Shown: positions 16,187-24,731, numbered from the stretch's first letter. The stretch is 33,059 nt of DNA from Betaproteobacteria bacterium (GCA_009781085.1 WQYV01000018.1:1-33059), one strand, 5' to 3'. Translations and numbers: made by a program. The notes: a model not told the origin generated them from the sequence alone.

Positions 16187-18732
16187 GCGGCATGCCCCCG
16201 CTGGCGCAACAGCTCATTGATGGCTTCGTCGATGGAAAGCCCCTGCGCCCGTAAGGCATCAATGGGGGCGTTGTCTTCGAGTTTGTTGCTGAATAGGAGG
16301 TGGGTCGCAGGATCGAGAATGTTTCGCGCGACCCCTTCCCCAACAGGGGACGAAATGTAGAGTTCGCCGTAGGCTCCCGCTTCGAGGCGCAGCGAATTCA
16401 GCAGCCGCTTCTTTGGCTCATCCATCGTCAATCTCCCCTTGCGGTCGAGCATTTCGATGGATTCAGGCTTTTGCCTCAATAAGAAAACCCAGTCGGAGCA
16501 GTTGAAAGCGGCTTCCATTTGCGCCGAGCCGTAGTAATCGTCGACGCTTTGTGCAGCCGTCCCCAAAGCGCCGCCGTATTTGCGCGCGCGCCGGGCCGCC
16601 TCTTCGATCACGGCTGCCTTGACCGGATCGTCTGCGCCGATGTCGCCCAACTGCTGTTTCAACTCATCGAAAAAGAGGAGCTTGCGGCGGTTGCGGGTGA
16701 AGTACATTTCCCCAGTGATGCGGTGCAGGAGCAGGATATTGACGACTGCATGCAAGTCCGGTCGGCGTTTTAATTCTTCATTCTCGATGACAATAAAATC
16801 GTTCGAGAAATCGATATTGTTTTTCCCCTCGAAGAAACGCTCATACTGGCCGCCTCTCGCATAGGGTTGAAGCATCACGGCCAGATCCTTGATGCGCTGA
16901 TCGTTATTGATGCCCAGTTCCTCGATCGTTCCGGCTTTGAAGGCGTCCCGCAAAGCGGTGATCGTCAGGTCATTGCCGTATTCCTGCCAGAGTTTCAGTG
17001 TGATGGCCGAGATGGCCTTGTACTGCACCTCGGAGAGCGGGTGCTGCATCGAACACATTTTTGAGATCCCCGGAACCAGCATGTCGATGTCTTCATTGAT
17101 GTCGGCGATGTGGGTAAAGGGGTTCAGGCAAATCGTGACGTCCGACCGAAACTCGATATAGGTGCCGTGCGCTTTGCGGCAGAGCTTCTCGAAACTTCTC
17201 CCGAGATCCAGCATCCAGACCTTGGCTCCAATGGCCCGGTACGACCAGGCCATCTCGTTCATCAGCACGGACTTCCCGGAGCCGGGTGCGCCGATGATGG
17301 CGAAGTTGTAGTTCCCCAGGTCGTTGTCGAAGATATCGAGCGTCATCAATTGCCCGCGCCGACCGCCAAAGACGAGCGCCGGGGTTTTGGTGCCGCGCCA
17401 CTCGGCAATGATCGGAGCCATGTGGATGGCATTGCCCATCGTTTTGCGGGTGACGCGGTGCATCTTGGCGAGATCCTTGTGAAACCTGGGGCTGAGCGTC
17501 ATGGGCAGACTCGCTAGTAGCGCCTGCCGGTGCATGTAGGCATCGGCATTTAACTGAAAACCTCTCGCACGCCAGATGGCGTTGGCCGCTTCATGCGCAG
17601 CAGTGGCTTTTTCAGGGGGGCTGAAGATCGCCAACTGGTGATACATCGAGACGAGCGCACCGCCCGTGTCGATGGCGTCTGCTGCGACCGTCCAGTCGTC
17701 CAGTTTCTTTTTGACGTCCGGCATGACATCGGCCATCTTCGACTTGGCGTTTTGCGTGGCCCGCACATGGTTGGCTGTCACCGTCGTGCGTGTTGTGGTT
17801 GGGTCGAGAATCTGGACGCCCAGCGTGATCAGGAACGGCGCGCTGTATTGCAAAGCGGGTTGCATCAGATCGCCGATGAGCGAACCCATTTGCCAGAGCG
17901 CAAAACGTTCCGGAAAGGATTTGATCGAGTAAAACCGCGCTTCCAGGACGTCCGGGCTATCTTCCTTCCAAAGGGTGAGGCCGTTGGGCCGGGGGTCTTG
18001 AATGGTGTCGAAATCGACGATCTGGTCTCGGATCTCCCGTCCGTCATCGTAGTGGAGGTCAGGCGCGTTTGTCCCGGAGAGCCGGTCGGGATTGGTAAAC
18101 ATCGCGCACCAGTTAATGAGATCCGCGGCGCAGCACACCCGATTAGGCAGAGAGGCCGAGCGCAGCGTGGCCGACATCGAATCGCGCAGCGAGAGCAGGG
18201 ACTCCCGGCGGTTGAGGTCTTCCGGATCCCCCGGGTAGGCCACGCTCAGCATCAAGCGAAAATCCCGGATCGTGTAATGAAAGCCGCTGGTGAGCGACTT
18301 CTGCGCCCCTTTGAGCAGATGCTCTACGCGTTGTCGGGCGAGCGTCCGGTAAAGCCCCTTGTTGCGCGCGGGCCGTCCCCAATGGCGGGCCTGTTCGATT
18401 TGATCCTCGTCTTCCAGACGCAGATTGGCGTACTGGCGAAGGAGCTTCCTGACATGCGGGGAGGCGAACAGATGAAACTGGACTCCGGTATCGGGCGGGC
18501 AGTTGGCATAGAGCGATACCAACACTTCCGTCATGCGTTCATCAGCACCAGACTGCGGCATCACCTCCAACATGAAACCCATGCTGTCACGGTTAACAAA
18601 AATCTTCTCAGCGGCGAGATAACCGGAATAAGGAAGCCAGTTGGCAAACTGTTCAGCGGGTGTTTCAGGAGAAATGAGAAGAAACGGCAGCTGTACGGGT
18701 AACTGGACGCCTTTTCGGGGAGTGGTGCTCAT
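16183..18732 (-). CDS. traC: Type IV secretion ATPase TraC (VirB4 family)
   Basis: The 849-residue cytoplasmic ATPase drives pilus assembly. The N-terminal TraC domain occupies about residues 15-270. Walker A is GAPGSGKS at 481-488, and Walker B is KLLFFDE with D689-E690. The stretch YGGALGTAAQSVDDYY lies in the position of the downstream conserved ATPase motifs, and EAAFNCSDWVFLLRQKPESI in that of the C-terminal VirB4 region. Length is near F TraC (875). It overlaps traV and trbI by ATGA at its two ends. Everything needed for activity appears present. The long rightward open frames across it are shadows. Confidence 0.95.
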   Translation of the reverse strand: MSTTPRKGVQLPVQLPFLLISPETPAEQFANWLPYSGYLAAEKIFVNRDSMGFMLEVMPQSGADERMTEVLVSLYANCPPDTGVQFHLFASPHVRKLLRQYANLRLEDEDQIEQARHWGRPARNKGLYRTLARQRVEHLLKGAQKSLTSGFHYTIRDFRLMLSVAYPGDPEDLNRRESLLSLRDSMSATLRSASLPNRVCCAADLINWCAMFTNPDRLSGTNAPDLHYDDGREIRDQIVDFDTIQDPRPNGLTLWKEDSPDVLEARFYSIKSFPERFALWQMGSLIGDLMQPALQYSAPFLITLGVQILDPTTTRTTVTANHVRATQNAKSKMADVMPDVKKKLDDWTVAADAIDTGGALVSMYHQLAIFSPPEKATAAHEAANAIWRARGFQLNADAYMHRQALLASLPMTLSPRFHKDLAKMHRVTRKTMGNAIHMAPIIAEWRGTKTPALVFGGRRGQLMTLDIFDNDLGNYNFAIIGAPGSGKSVLMNEMAWSYRAIGAKVWMLDLGRSFEKLCRKAHGTYIEFRSDVTICLNPFTHIADINEDIDMLVPGISKMCSMQHPLSEVQYKAISAITLKLWQEYGNDLTITALRDAFKAGTIEELGINNDQRIKDLAVMLQPYARGGQYERFFEGKNNIDFSNDFIVIENEELKRRPDLHAVVNILLLHRITGEMYFTRNRRKLLFFDELKQQLGDIGADDPVKAAVIEEAARRARKYGGALGTAAQSVDDYYGSAQMEAAFNCSDWVFLLRQKPESIEMLDRKGRLTMDEPKKRLLNSLRLEAGAYGELYISSPVGEGVARNILDPATHLLFSNKLEDNAPIDALRAQGLSIDEAINELLRQRGHAA

Positions 18733-19247
18733 TTCGTTCCCCCCGGCGAGCCGTTGGGCGGCGCAGAGGGTGGAATGCGGGCAGAGGAACCCTCCGCAGC
18801 AGGGCTCGCTGTCGGCGCACGCAAGGGGGCAAAGGCTTCACGCGTAGGCCGTTCGATATGATCGAGAAGCCATTTCCCGCTGTTGACCTGAACGTAGATA
18901 AAAGCGTTGTCATAGAGATCGCCGTCGATATCTACCCAGGGTTTGATCCAGAGCCGCAGGGTGTGCGCGTTAGAACGTAGCGCCGTACTCTGCGTACCGG
19001 GTGTTGCGCCATAGAAAGCGGCAGGGGGCGCAGGGTCTTTTTGCGGGGATGGCTGCGAAGTGCTTTTGTTCTGCTGCCTGGGCAAATTGCCCGCGACGGC
19101 ATTGGCCCAGGTGCCGGAAACCGATTCGCAGGCCACACCATCGGGAGCCTTGCATGCAAAAGACGAACTGCCGCCAAGCCCTGACATCGAGGAACAACCA
19201 AGGAGGGTGGCCAAAAAAAGCAATATGACGGGAAGTGTCCGGCTCAT
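18729..19247 (-). CDS. traV: Type IV secretion lipoprotein TraV
   Basis: The 172-residue protein has a lipoprotein signal peptide with lipobox LLGC, making C18 the lipidated residue. Two further cysteines follow (FACKAPDGVACESVSGTW), matching the TraV pattern. A proline-rich stretch and a C-terminal segment RLWIKPWVDIDGDLYDNAFIYV come next. TraV anchors the outer-membrane core complex and bridges TraK to TraB, as VirB7 does in other systems. Both ends overlap by ATGA (dsbC before it, traC after it). Confidence 0.92.
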   Translation of the reverse strand: MSRTLPVILLFLATLLGCSSMSGLGGSSSFACKAPDGVACESVSGTWANAVAGNLPRQQNKSTSQPSPQKDPAPPAAFYGATPGTQSTALRSNAHTLRLWIKPWVDIDGDLYDNAFIYVQVNSGKWLLDHIERPTREAFAPLRAPTASPAAEGSSARIPPSAPPNGSPGGTK

Positions 19248-20140
19248 GGCTCTTTCTCCCCGGTGTTTGCATTGAGCCGCACATTGATCGCCGTATGGTC
19301 AATAAAACCTTCCGTGCGGCTGCCATCGGCCCAGATCAGGGTAGGGGTGCTGGAAATGCCGAGGGTGTGCGCAAGTTCGAGATTGCGTGCTACCGGATTT
19401 GGGCAGGGTTTTCCGGGGGGCAGTTGCCTGATGGCCGTACCCAACATGAATTTTTTCCAGGCTTTGTTGCGATCTCTGGCGCACCAGATCGAGATTGGCA
19501 AGGCTTCCCCCCCGAAGGGCACGAGGAAGGTGTGAATCGTCACATCACTGATCTCGGAGAGTTCCGCTTCAAGCCGACGGCAATAGGGGCAAGCAGGGTC
19601 ACTGAAAAGGACGAGTTGGCGCTTGCCGGTCCCGCGCACCGTCTTGATCGCATCTTTGAACGGGAGTTGGTCGAACTGGACCGGATCAAAGGCCGGAGTG
19701 CGGCTATCCTGCTGTATCAGTCTTGCTGCGGTGATGTCACGCAGCGTTTCTGTATCGAACAGGTGTCCGAAGAGGAAATAGCGTGGCGCGTGCGAGAAAA
19801 CATAAACCACGTTGCGGTCCATCCAGACCTCGAAAAGCCCCCTGATGGGGGAGGCGATGACCTCGGTGAAGCGGGTGCCGGGGTAGAGCTTTTGGAGTTC
19901 AGTGAGTAGTCGCGCCCCTTCTCGGATGCTTACCCATTGCGCGTCATCTTGCGTTTTCTCCGCTTGGTGGCTGGGGGTTGCATTGCCGGAATCCTTGGTT
20001 TCGCGCAATCCGCTTTCCGAGGCGGATGCAGGCTGTCCGAACGTCAGTCCCCCCGCCAGCAGCGCAAGAATTGAGATTGGAACTCTTGTAGCGTCTCGTT
20101 TTTTACGGGCCGTACGCTTGCCTTCAATAGTCGGTGTCAT
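19244..20140 (-). CDS. dsbC: DsbC-family thiol:disulfide isomerase of the conjugation operon
   Basis: The 298-residue periplasmic protein has an N-terminal hydrophobic export segment (ISILALLAGGLTFGQPASA). A dimerisation-like domain follows, with LYPGTRFTEVIASPIRGLFEVWMD, then a thioredoxin fold with C184-P-Y-C187 in LVLFSDPACPYCRRLEAEL and the cis-Pro loop SSTPTLIW. The segment pattern is that of DsbC/DsbG. F-type systems often carry their own isomerase (TrbB in F, a DsbC homologue in R27) to fold the many cysteine-rich Tra proteins. It overlaps traB by 17 bases and traV by ATGA. Confidence 0.92.
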   Translation of the reverse strand: MTPTIEGKRTARKKRDATRVPISILALLAGGLTFGQPASASESGLRETKDSGNATPSHQAEKTQDDAQWVSIREGARLLTELQKLYPGTRFTEVIASPIRGLFEVWMDRNVVYVFSHAPRYFLFGHLFDTETLRDITAARLIQQDSRTPAFDPVQFDQLPFKDAIKTVRGTGKRQLVLFSDPACPYCRRLEAELSEISDVTIHTFLVPFGGEALPISIWCARDRNKAWKKFMLGTAIRQLPPGKPCPNPVARNLELAHTLGISSTPTLIWADGSRTEGFIDHTAINVRLNANTGEKEP

Positions 20141-21488
20141 CGGACTCCTCCAGATACCGTTGTGCAGGGGTTGTCGCCGTGCGGAGGGTGTTTGCTCCCG
20201 CGACCGGGGCGTCGATCTTCACGCCCCGGGTAATGACGACATCAATCTCTCGCCCGGCGTCGATCTCGATCACCGGAAAAGTGTTTTCGGCAAGGCGTAT
20301 GTAGTACTGGGCAAGCCGGTCGAGCGCCCGGCCAACTCCTGTGCCGATCCCGGCGCGGTAGGCGTCCGACCCGGACAGCGTGGACACGGTGCCCAGGGCG
20401 GATGTGCTGGTCTCAGAAGAGGAGGTCGCCAGCCCTTGTCCGATACCGCTGACGACCCCGGCCAGTAGGGCGTTTGCCAGCATCTGGCCCTGCTTGGTGA
20501 CGAGCCGCCCTCGCAGGCCCACCTTGCCGTCTTCGCCGTAGACGGAACCTTGGATACTGACTTCGAGTGTGGATCCGTCTTGGCGGACGCAGGACAGGCT
20601 CTCAGTGCGCAGGTATGCGCGCTCAGAGCTGATGTCACCGTAACCGGCCGCGATCACGAAGCAATCACGGTATTGGCCGCGCATCAGGTTCGGGAGCACA
20701 GCGTTGTCGGACAAACGGATCAGAACGGGGTGAGGGTTGGACTGCGCCTGCCCACCGGTGGGGGCATCGAGCCCCCCAAGAAGCTGCCCGCGCGTCACAC
20801 TGACCGGTAAATAGGTAGCGACGGTACGGGACTCTTCACGGCCCTTGTTTTCCGGGGCACTCGTATTGGGACTATTCGGTTCGGGTGCGGCGGCGAGTGG
20901 CGTGACCGAGACGCGCACGATGATGGGCGTGGGAGGCGTGACAGGCTCGAAAACGGGTGGAGTGGCGTGTTCGTTTGGCGGGAAACCTGCCAGGAGAGCG
21001 TCTCTTTCGGATTGGATAAGCGACTGCTCATCGGAAGGGGAAGCCTTTTCAGGGACGAGCACGGGCATCGGCGCAGGCGGTACGGGTTCGGCGTTGGGCT
21101 GATCCGTCGTGGCGAGCTTCTGTTCGAGTTCGGAAAAACGCTGCATCGTGCGTTTCTCAAATTCGGTGCGCTCCCGATTGAGGCGGCTTTGTTCTTCACG
21201 CTCGCTTTCATACTGGGCGAGCTTTTTACCGGCGTTGCCGACCCATTGGTCGAGCGGATTGACCTGTTGCCCCGGAGCCATGACGCCAATATTGGTGACG
21301 CCACTGGGTTTTGCCGCTGTCTCAGAGAGTGCCGGGGCTTTTTTTTCGTCAAGCGCGAAGATCAGCCAGAGGATGCCGACAGACACCGCCATGAGGAGCC
21401 CCAGCAGCGCGAACTGACGCTGGCGCGGCGTGAGCCGCTCAATCAGGGCGTTTACCGATTTCAGGCGAGCCGGGTTCAATGCCTTCAT
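20124..21488 (-). CDS. traB: Conjugal transfer core protein TraB (VirB10-like)
   Basis: The 454-residue protein has the VirB10/TraB plan. A cytoplasmic N-terminus is followed by one inner-membrane helix (about residues 26-46, FALLGLLMAVSVGILWLIFAL). A periplasmic coiled coil (about 85-125, AQYESEREEQSRLNRERTEF) leads to a long proline-rich spacer, then a beta-rich C-terminal domain with RGQYRDCFVIAAGYGDISSERAYLRTESLSC and GLRGRLVTKQGQMLANALLAGV. It spans the envelope and links the ATPases to the outer-membrane complex of TraV and TraK. Overlaps with traK (ATGA) and dsbC place it in the usual K-B order. Confidence 0.95.
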   Translation of the reverse strand: MKALNPARLKSVNALIERLTPRQRQFALLGLLMAVSVGILWLIFALDEKKAPALSETAAKPSGVTNIGVMAPGQQVNPLDQWVGNAGKKLAQYESEREEQSRLNRERTEFEKRTMQRFSELEQKLATTDQPNAEPVPPAPMPVLVPEKASPSDEQSLIQSERDALLAGFPPNEHATPPVFEPVTPPTPIIVRVSVTPLAAAPEPNSPNTSAPENKGREESRTVATYLPVSVTRGQLLGGLDAPTGGQAQSNPHPVLIRLSDNAVLPNLMRGQYRDCFVIAAGYGDISSERAYLRTESLSCVRQDGSTLEVSIQGSVYGEDGKVGLRGRLVTKQGQMLANALLAGVVSGIGQGLATSSSETSTSALGTVSTLSGSDAYRAGIGTGVGRALDRLAQYYIRLAENTFPVIEIDAGREIDVVITRGVKIDAPVAGANTLRTATTPAQRYLEESDDTDY

Positions 21489-22330
21489 GGCCGCTTCTCC
21501 GTGCGGATGACAAAGACGCGGGTGGCTTCGCCCGGGCGCAGGTTGTGCCGGTCGATGGCAATAGCGGCCACAGACCCGGCATCGTTCCCCTCGCGGTCAA
21601 ACTCGGGTTCAGAGAGCACGATGGTTTTTTCGCTCACGTTCTGAAGTAGGTAACGCTCGCCGGTGAGTCCACGGCCCTGGTAGGTCCGATCAAACAGAAA
21701 ATTCACTTCGCGCCAGAGCACGAGCGGCTGGCCGATCTCTCTCATCGCGATGTCCGATGGCACACGGTTGGTTGCCATCGCAACGAGCATGGCCTTCAGG
21801 TTCCGGACATGGCTTGCCGTGCCGTTACGCGGGCAGGAAGAAGCGGTGTTTGTCCGTGCCGCACGGCGCTCAGTTGCGGCCTTATCGCGAATGACAATGG
21901 TGTCGGCAGGGGTGTCTGCGCGCCGAAGCAGCAGTGTGTATGTAGCCTCTGCCGTCGACACGAAAAGGTTCACCGGTTTGAGATCGACCCCAACCGGGCG
22001 GACGAAGATTTCGCCTTTCGCGCGGTCGCACTCGACAACGATTTCCCCCTGGGGATTGACCGGGGCGGCGGGCGGTGGCGCGTTTGCTCCGTTTGGCATG
22101 GGTGGCAGCGTGGGCGGCGTGCCGCATCCGCTCGAATAGATGTTCCCGAAAACGTCGACGATGGGTGCACCTTCGATCCGGATGCGGGTCGGCTCCCGGA
22201 TCGACAGGATGGCCTCAATCGTTACACCGTCACTCGCGTCGATTTGCTGCAGGGCATGAGCGGGGGAAAGGGCGGCCAGCGCCAGCATGAGTGCCGCACC
22301 TGCCCCCGTATTCTTAATGCTTGCTCGCAT
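21485..22330 (-). CDS. traK: Conjugal transfer secretin-like protein TraK (VirB9-like)
   Basis: The 281-residue exported protein has a signal peptide (AGAALMLALAALSPAHA, cut before LQQ) and the TraK features IDASDGVTIEAILSIREPTRIRIEG, VVECDRAKGEIFVRPVG and KPVNLFVSTAEATYTLLLRR. The C-terminal beta domain has VLWREVNFLFDRTYQGRGLTGERYLLQNVS. TraK forms the outer-membrane core ring with TraV and the TraB tip. It is a little longer than F TraK (about 242). Its start overlaps traE by 17 bases, and its stop overlaps the traB start as ATGA. Confidence 0.93.
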   Translation of the reverse strand: MRASIKNTGAGAALMLALAALSPAHALQQIDASDGVTIEAILSIREPTRIRIEGAPIVDVFGNIYSSGCGTPPTLPPMPNGANAPPPAAPVNPQGEIVVECDRAKGEIFVRPVGVDLKPVNLFVSTAEATYTLLLRRADTPADTIVIRDKAATERRAARTNTASSCPRNGTASHVRNLKAMLVAMATNRVPSDIAMREIGQPLVLWREVNFLFDRTYQGRGLTGERYLLQNVSEKTIVLSEPEFDREGNDAGSVAAIAIDRHNLRPGEATRVFVIRTEKRP

Positions 22331-22883
22331 AGGGGATCTCCTTGAAAGTCTTCAAGTGCATGCGCGAGCCGCCGAAGCTGAACTCGACCAGATATGCTTT
22401 GGGGTCGTTCGTGGTTTCCATGCCATTGACCAGCGTGCGCAACCGTCCCCGAATGACGACGCTTTGCCCGTCTTCAGAAGGCACGAGTTGTTCTGGCGCA
22501 AACGCCGTGGCGGCATTGATCCTTTTGAGCCGGTCGGCTTCGACCTCCTGCTTAGCCTTGAACTGTCCGTGCTGGTCAGGCTCGACGTAGGTGAGGAGGA
22601 TTTCTTTTTTCCAGTCGATGCTCGACGGACTCACATCCAGCATGAGCCAACTGATGAATGCACCCATTTGTTCGAGGTATTCACCGCTTGCCCGCTGGCC
22701 CGCGACCCAGAACGTTTTATTGATGGATGGAGGTACGAGTACTGTGCGCTCCGACCCGATGACGCTGAGAAGCGCCGTCAGTGTCAGGATTTGGCTGATG
22801 ACTAGCCCGCAAGCGATGAGCGAGAGCATTCGGTTGCGGCGGATCAGATCCTTGCGCTCTGTGTTGAGCCGATCGAAATCCAT
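22314..22883 (-). CDS. traE: Conjugal transfer protein TraE (VirB5/VirB8-type inner-membrane protein)
   Basis: The 189-residue protein matches F TraE (188). A short basic N-terminus leads into one transmembrane helix (about residues 20-43, MLSLIACGLVISQILTLTALL). A periplasmic VirB8-like domain follows, with VLVPPSINKTFWVAGQRASGEYLEQMGAFISWLMLDVSP, VVIRGRLRTLVNG and AYLVEFSFGGSRMHLKTFKEI. It is part of the inner-membrane core of the pilus machine. It lies 9 bases after traL and overlaps traK by 17 bases. Confidence 0.94.
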   Translation of the reverse strand: MDFDRLNTERKDLIRRNRMLSLIACGLVISQILTLTALLSVIGSERTVLVPPSINKTFWVAGQRASGEYLEQMGAFISWLMLDVSPSSIDWKKEILLTYVEPDQHGQFKAKQEVEADRLKRINAATAFAPEQLVPSEDGQSVVIRGRLRTLVNGMETTNDPKAYLVEFSFGGSRMHLKTFKEIPYASKH

Positions 22884-22892
22884 GACGTTTTC

Positions 22893-23192
22893 CTACCCAA
22901 CCATCCGACGGATGTGCGAAGGCGGCGTTGCGGTCAGAGCAGTCAAGGGGGTTACCGGCAAGTGCCACCACAGCCAGTGGATGGCAAAGGCGGGGTGCTT
23001 GTCGGATTTCGTTCTCGATACCCAGCGCGAAACCGCGATGCCGGCAACCAGGCAGAGGGCAAACGAGAACTTCGTGCCGGAGAGGTACCCGAGAAGCGCG
23101 CTGATCAGCACGGGTGCGGCGACGTCGATGTCCCAGAAACCGATCTTCCATCGATCGTCGAGCCTTCTCGGAATGTAGGTGTCAGTGCGCAT
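22893..23192 (-). CDS. traL: Conjugal transfer protein TraL (VirB3-like)
   Basis: The start chosen is ATG 23192 (MRTDTYIPRRLDDRWKIGFW), which gives 99 residues and matches F TraL (91). Upstream in-frame sequence to 23720 is shadow of the pilin gene. Two adjacent hydrophobic segments (VAAPVLISALLGYLSG and FALCLVAGIAVSRWV) give the usual TraL hairpin topology in the inner membrane. The IPRRLDDRWKI..W start is a family hallmark. It is placed between traA and traE exactly as in F. Confidence 0.92.
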   Translation of the reverse strand: MRTDTYIPRRLDDRWKIGFWDIDVAAPVLISALLGYLSGTKFSFALCLVAGIAVSRWVSRTKSDKHPAFAIHWLWWHLPVTPLTALTATPPSHIRRMVG

Positions 23193-23215
23193 GCCGGACT
23201 CCCTTGATCTGGAGT

Positions 23216-23563
23216 TCAGAGCACCGCGCCCATGATCGCGCCTGCGATCACAAGCCCGACTGCGCCGAAAATTGCGAGCCCGACATAAAACAGGACCGGA
23301 CCGAAATTGCGCAAAGCGGCAAGCGATATCAGCGCGACGACAAAACCCACGAAACCCACGAGCGCCTTGATGCCGGGGCCAAGTTGCGCAATCTGGTTTA
23401 GGGCGGAGGTCATCGGCCCGGTGACGCCCGTGAAGTCGACCAGATCCAGGGCATGCCCCGGAAAGGCGAGACAACACCCGACGAGGGCGAGGATGACGAC
23501 AGATGCGATAAAGAGCGGCCGCTGACCGGGAAGACGGCCAGCAAAGGGTGTTGCAGTGCTCAT
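23216..23563 (-). CDS. traA: Type IV conjugative pilin (TraA-like)
   Basis: The 115-residue product has the pilin layout: a basic leader, a first hydrophobic segment serving as signal (PLFIASVVILALVGCCLAF), a likely cleavage after PGHA, and a mature peptide of about 75 residues. The mature part has two hydrophobic helices (IKALVGFVGFVVALISLAAL and VLFYVGLAIFGAVGLVIAGA). It lies immediately before traL, as in F. A perfect AGGAGG (23569-23574, complement) sits 5 bases before the ATG, consistent with high output. Sequence identity of pilins is low, so the call rests on topology, position and size. Confidence 0.82.
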   Translation of the reverse strand: MSTATPFAGRLPGQRPLFIASVVILALVGCCLAFPGHALDLVDFTGVTGPMTSALNQIAQLGPGIKALVGFVGFVVALISLAALRNFGPVLFYVGLAIFGAVGLVIAGAIMGAVL

Positions 23564-23568
23564 GAAAA

Positions 23569-23595
23569 CCTCCTAGGTTGAACGCCAAAATGGCG
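23569..23595 (-). promoter_or_regulatory. Pilin ribosome binding site with hairpin just upstream
   Basis: On the minus strand a consensus AGGAGG (23569-23574) lies 5 bases before the traA ATG. A 5-bp hairpin, CGCCA/TGGCG with a 3-base loop (23583-23595), lies just 5' of it. Such a stem close to a strong site may protect a processed pilin mRNA. Functional role is inference. Confidence 0.5.
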
Positions 23596-23667
23596 GGTCG
23601 AAGGCGGGTGAAGGCAGGTTTAGATGAGCGGGTGGAATAATCGGGTAGATGCGGGTTGTTGGGTGGT

Positions 23668-24336
23668 TCAGGGAGGCAGCGCCGGTTCAAAAACGATGAG
23701 GACACGCTTTTCGAACACATGCGAAGAGGCCCCGGTTAGGGGCGTTGAAACGGAACTGATCCTCGCCTGTTTCTTGATGCTTGTGGTCAGATTGGGGCGA
23801 ATACGCGCCAGTTCATCGGCCACCGCAGCTGCGCGTGTGAACGCAAGTTTTATTCCGGGTTCCTTGTCTTCGCTTCCATCGGGGTAACCGATGATCGTGA
23901 TGCGGCCTGCGGTAATGATTTCAATGCTCGCTAGCCCGACAACCATCCGGGCGGTGTCCGACAGTTCAGTGCTATTCACTGCAAAAGGCACGATCCAGGC
24001 TTGCGGGGCCGCTTCGAGGGAAGGTGTCGGTTGAATGGCGACAGGGTGTGGATCCGTCCTGGGGGTATTGCTTTCCCGAAGGGTTGCGGGGGTGTCGTTT
24101 GGGCTTATGGGCGCTTGAGGCAAAGCAAGCGTCTTTGGCGTGTGCGCCGTACATTCGGGGGGAACACAGGATTGCCAGTTCGTCTCAGCCCCGTGGCCGA
24201 TCTGCTCGAACGCTGGAGTAGTGACCGGCTGATGGGATGGCGCATCAAAAACAGTTTGCGTCGTGCATGACAGCAGGATTGTGGCCGTGAAGATGATGCC
24301 CACATGCGCGGTGACGGGGAAATGCAGCGTTTTCAT
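23668..24336 (-). CDS. Lipoprotein with OmpA-like C-terminal domain at the head of the tra genes
   Basis: The start chosen is ATG 24336 (MKTLHFPVTAHVG), overlapping the orf89 stop as ATGA, for 222 residues. ATG 24354 would add six residues. A lipoprotein signal ends in lipobox LLSC, with C24 lipidated. A long Thr/Pro-rich linker leads to an OmpA-like domain (about 130-222): VPFAVNSTELSDTARMVVGLAS, ITIIGYPDGSEDKEPGIKLAFTRAAAVADELA and a final RVLIVFEP. The pattern matches peptidoglycan-associated OmpA C-termini (start strand, then TD/YPD turn, then R-A-x-x-V helix). It would tether the machine to peptidoglycan at the outer membrane. F has no such gene before traA. Confidence 0.78.
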   Translation of the reverse strand: MKTLHFPVTAHVGIIFTATILLSCTTQTVFDAPSHQPVTTPAFEQIGHGAETNWQSCVPPECTAHTPKTLALPQAPISPNDTPATLRESNTPRTDPHPVAIQPTPSLEAAPQAWIVPFAVNSTELSDTARMVVGLASIEIITAGRITIIGYPDGSEDKEPGIKLAFTRAAAVADELARIRPNLTTSIKKQARISSVSTPLTGASSHVFEKRVLIVFEPALPP

Positions 24337-24602
24337 GGGAATGGGAGCACCCATGTAAGGGGCAGCATTGGCGTCACCGCGTTTTCCTGCTTGGCAGACT
24401 GTGGGGGGAGGATGGATGTATGCGTGGTATCTAAGACGACGGCTTCCACCCAAGTGTCGGGAACCTGTTTTCGCGTACAAACTTGGGGCAGTGCTGAGGT
24501 CACACTGTGCCTGACTGACAGCCTTCTCCAGCGGGTCATCACCTCTTGGATGAGCTTGACAGGCAAAAGCAAAAGAAAACTGATCGCCAAAACACACGAC
24601 AT
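24333..24602 (-). CDS. Small membrane-anchored protein coupled to the OmpA-like lipoprotein (orf89)
   Basis: I do not recognise it. ATG 24602 gives 89 residues; an in-frame GTG at 24611 would give 92. The first 20 residues are hydrophobic (MSCVLAISFLLLLPVKLIQE), a signal anchor or cleavable signal, followed by about 65 polar residues with no motif. Its TGA overlaps the next gene's ATG as ATGA, the same coupling used throughout the tra block, which is the main reason to believe it is expressed. It could be a minor secreted factor. Confidence is limited by size. Confidence 0.55.
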   Translation of the reverse strand: MSCVLAISFLLLLPVKLIQEVMTRWRRLSVRHSVTSALPQVCTRKQVPDTWVEAVVLDTTHTSILPPQSAKQENAVTPMLPLTWVLPFP

Positions 24603-24702
24603 GAGAAACACCTACCTACAGGCCGGTTCACCTGATCTGGTTAAAACGGGTAATGAGGACGGGTGGTGTGCGGGTTGGCCTGTGCAGCCAGGCGAGGTGT
24701 GG

Positions 24703-24731
24703 GAGCGGGTATTAGTTTAGTTCGCCCGCTC
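24703..24731. other. Inverted repeat at the end of orf165
   Basis: GAGCGGG (24703-24709) pairs with CCCGCTC (24725-24731) across a 15-base AT-rich loop. It covers the orf165 stop codon region. It lacks a T-run on the minus strand, so it is not a typical intrinsic terminator. It could slow read-through or stabilise mRNA ends between orf165 and the tra genes. Confidence 0.35.

Noticed and set aside
17593-18702. Long rightward open frame (369 codons) opposite traC
   Set aside because: It is antisense to a clear ATPase gene with intact Walker motifs; its sequence is Arg/Gly/His-rich without domain signs, typical of a GC-rich shadow frame.
23193-23720. N-terminal extension of traL to 23720
   Set aside because: The extension is antiparallel in codon sense to no known domain and covers the pilin gene; the family start IPRRLDDRWK begins just after ATG 23192.
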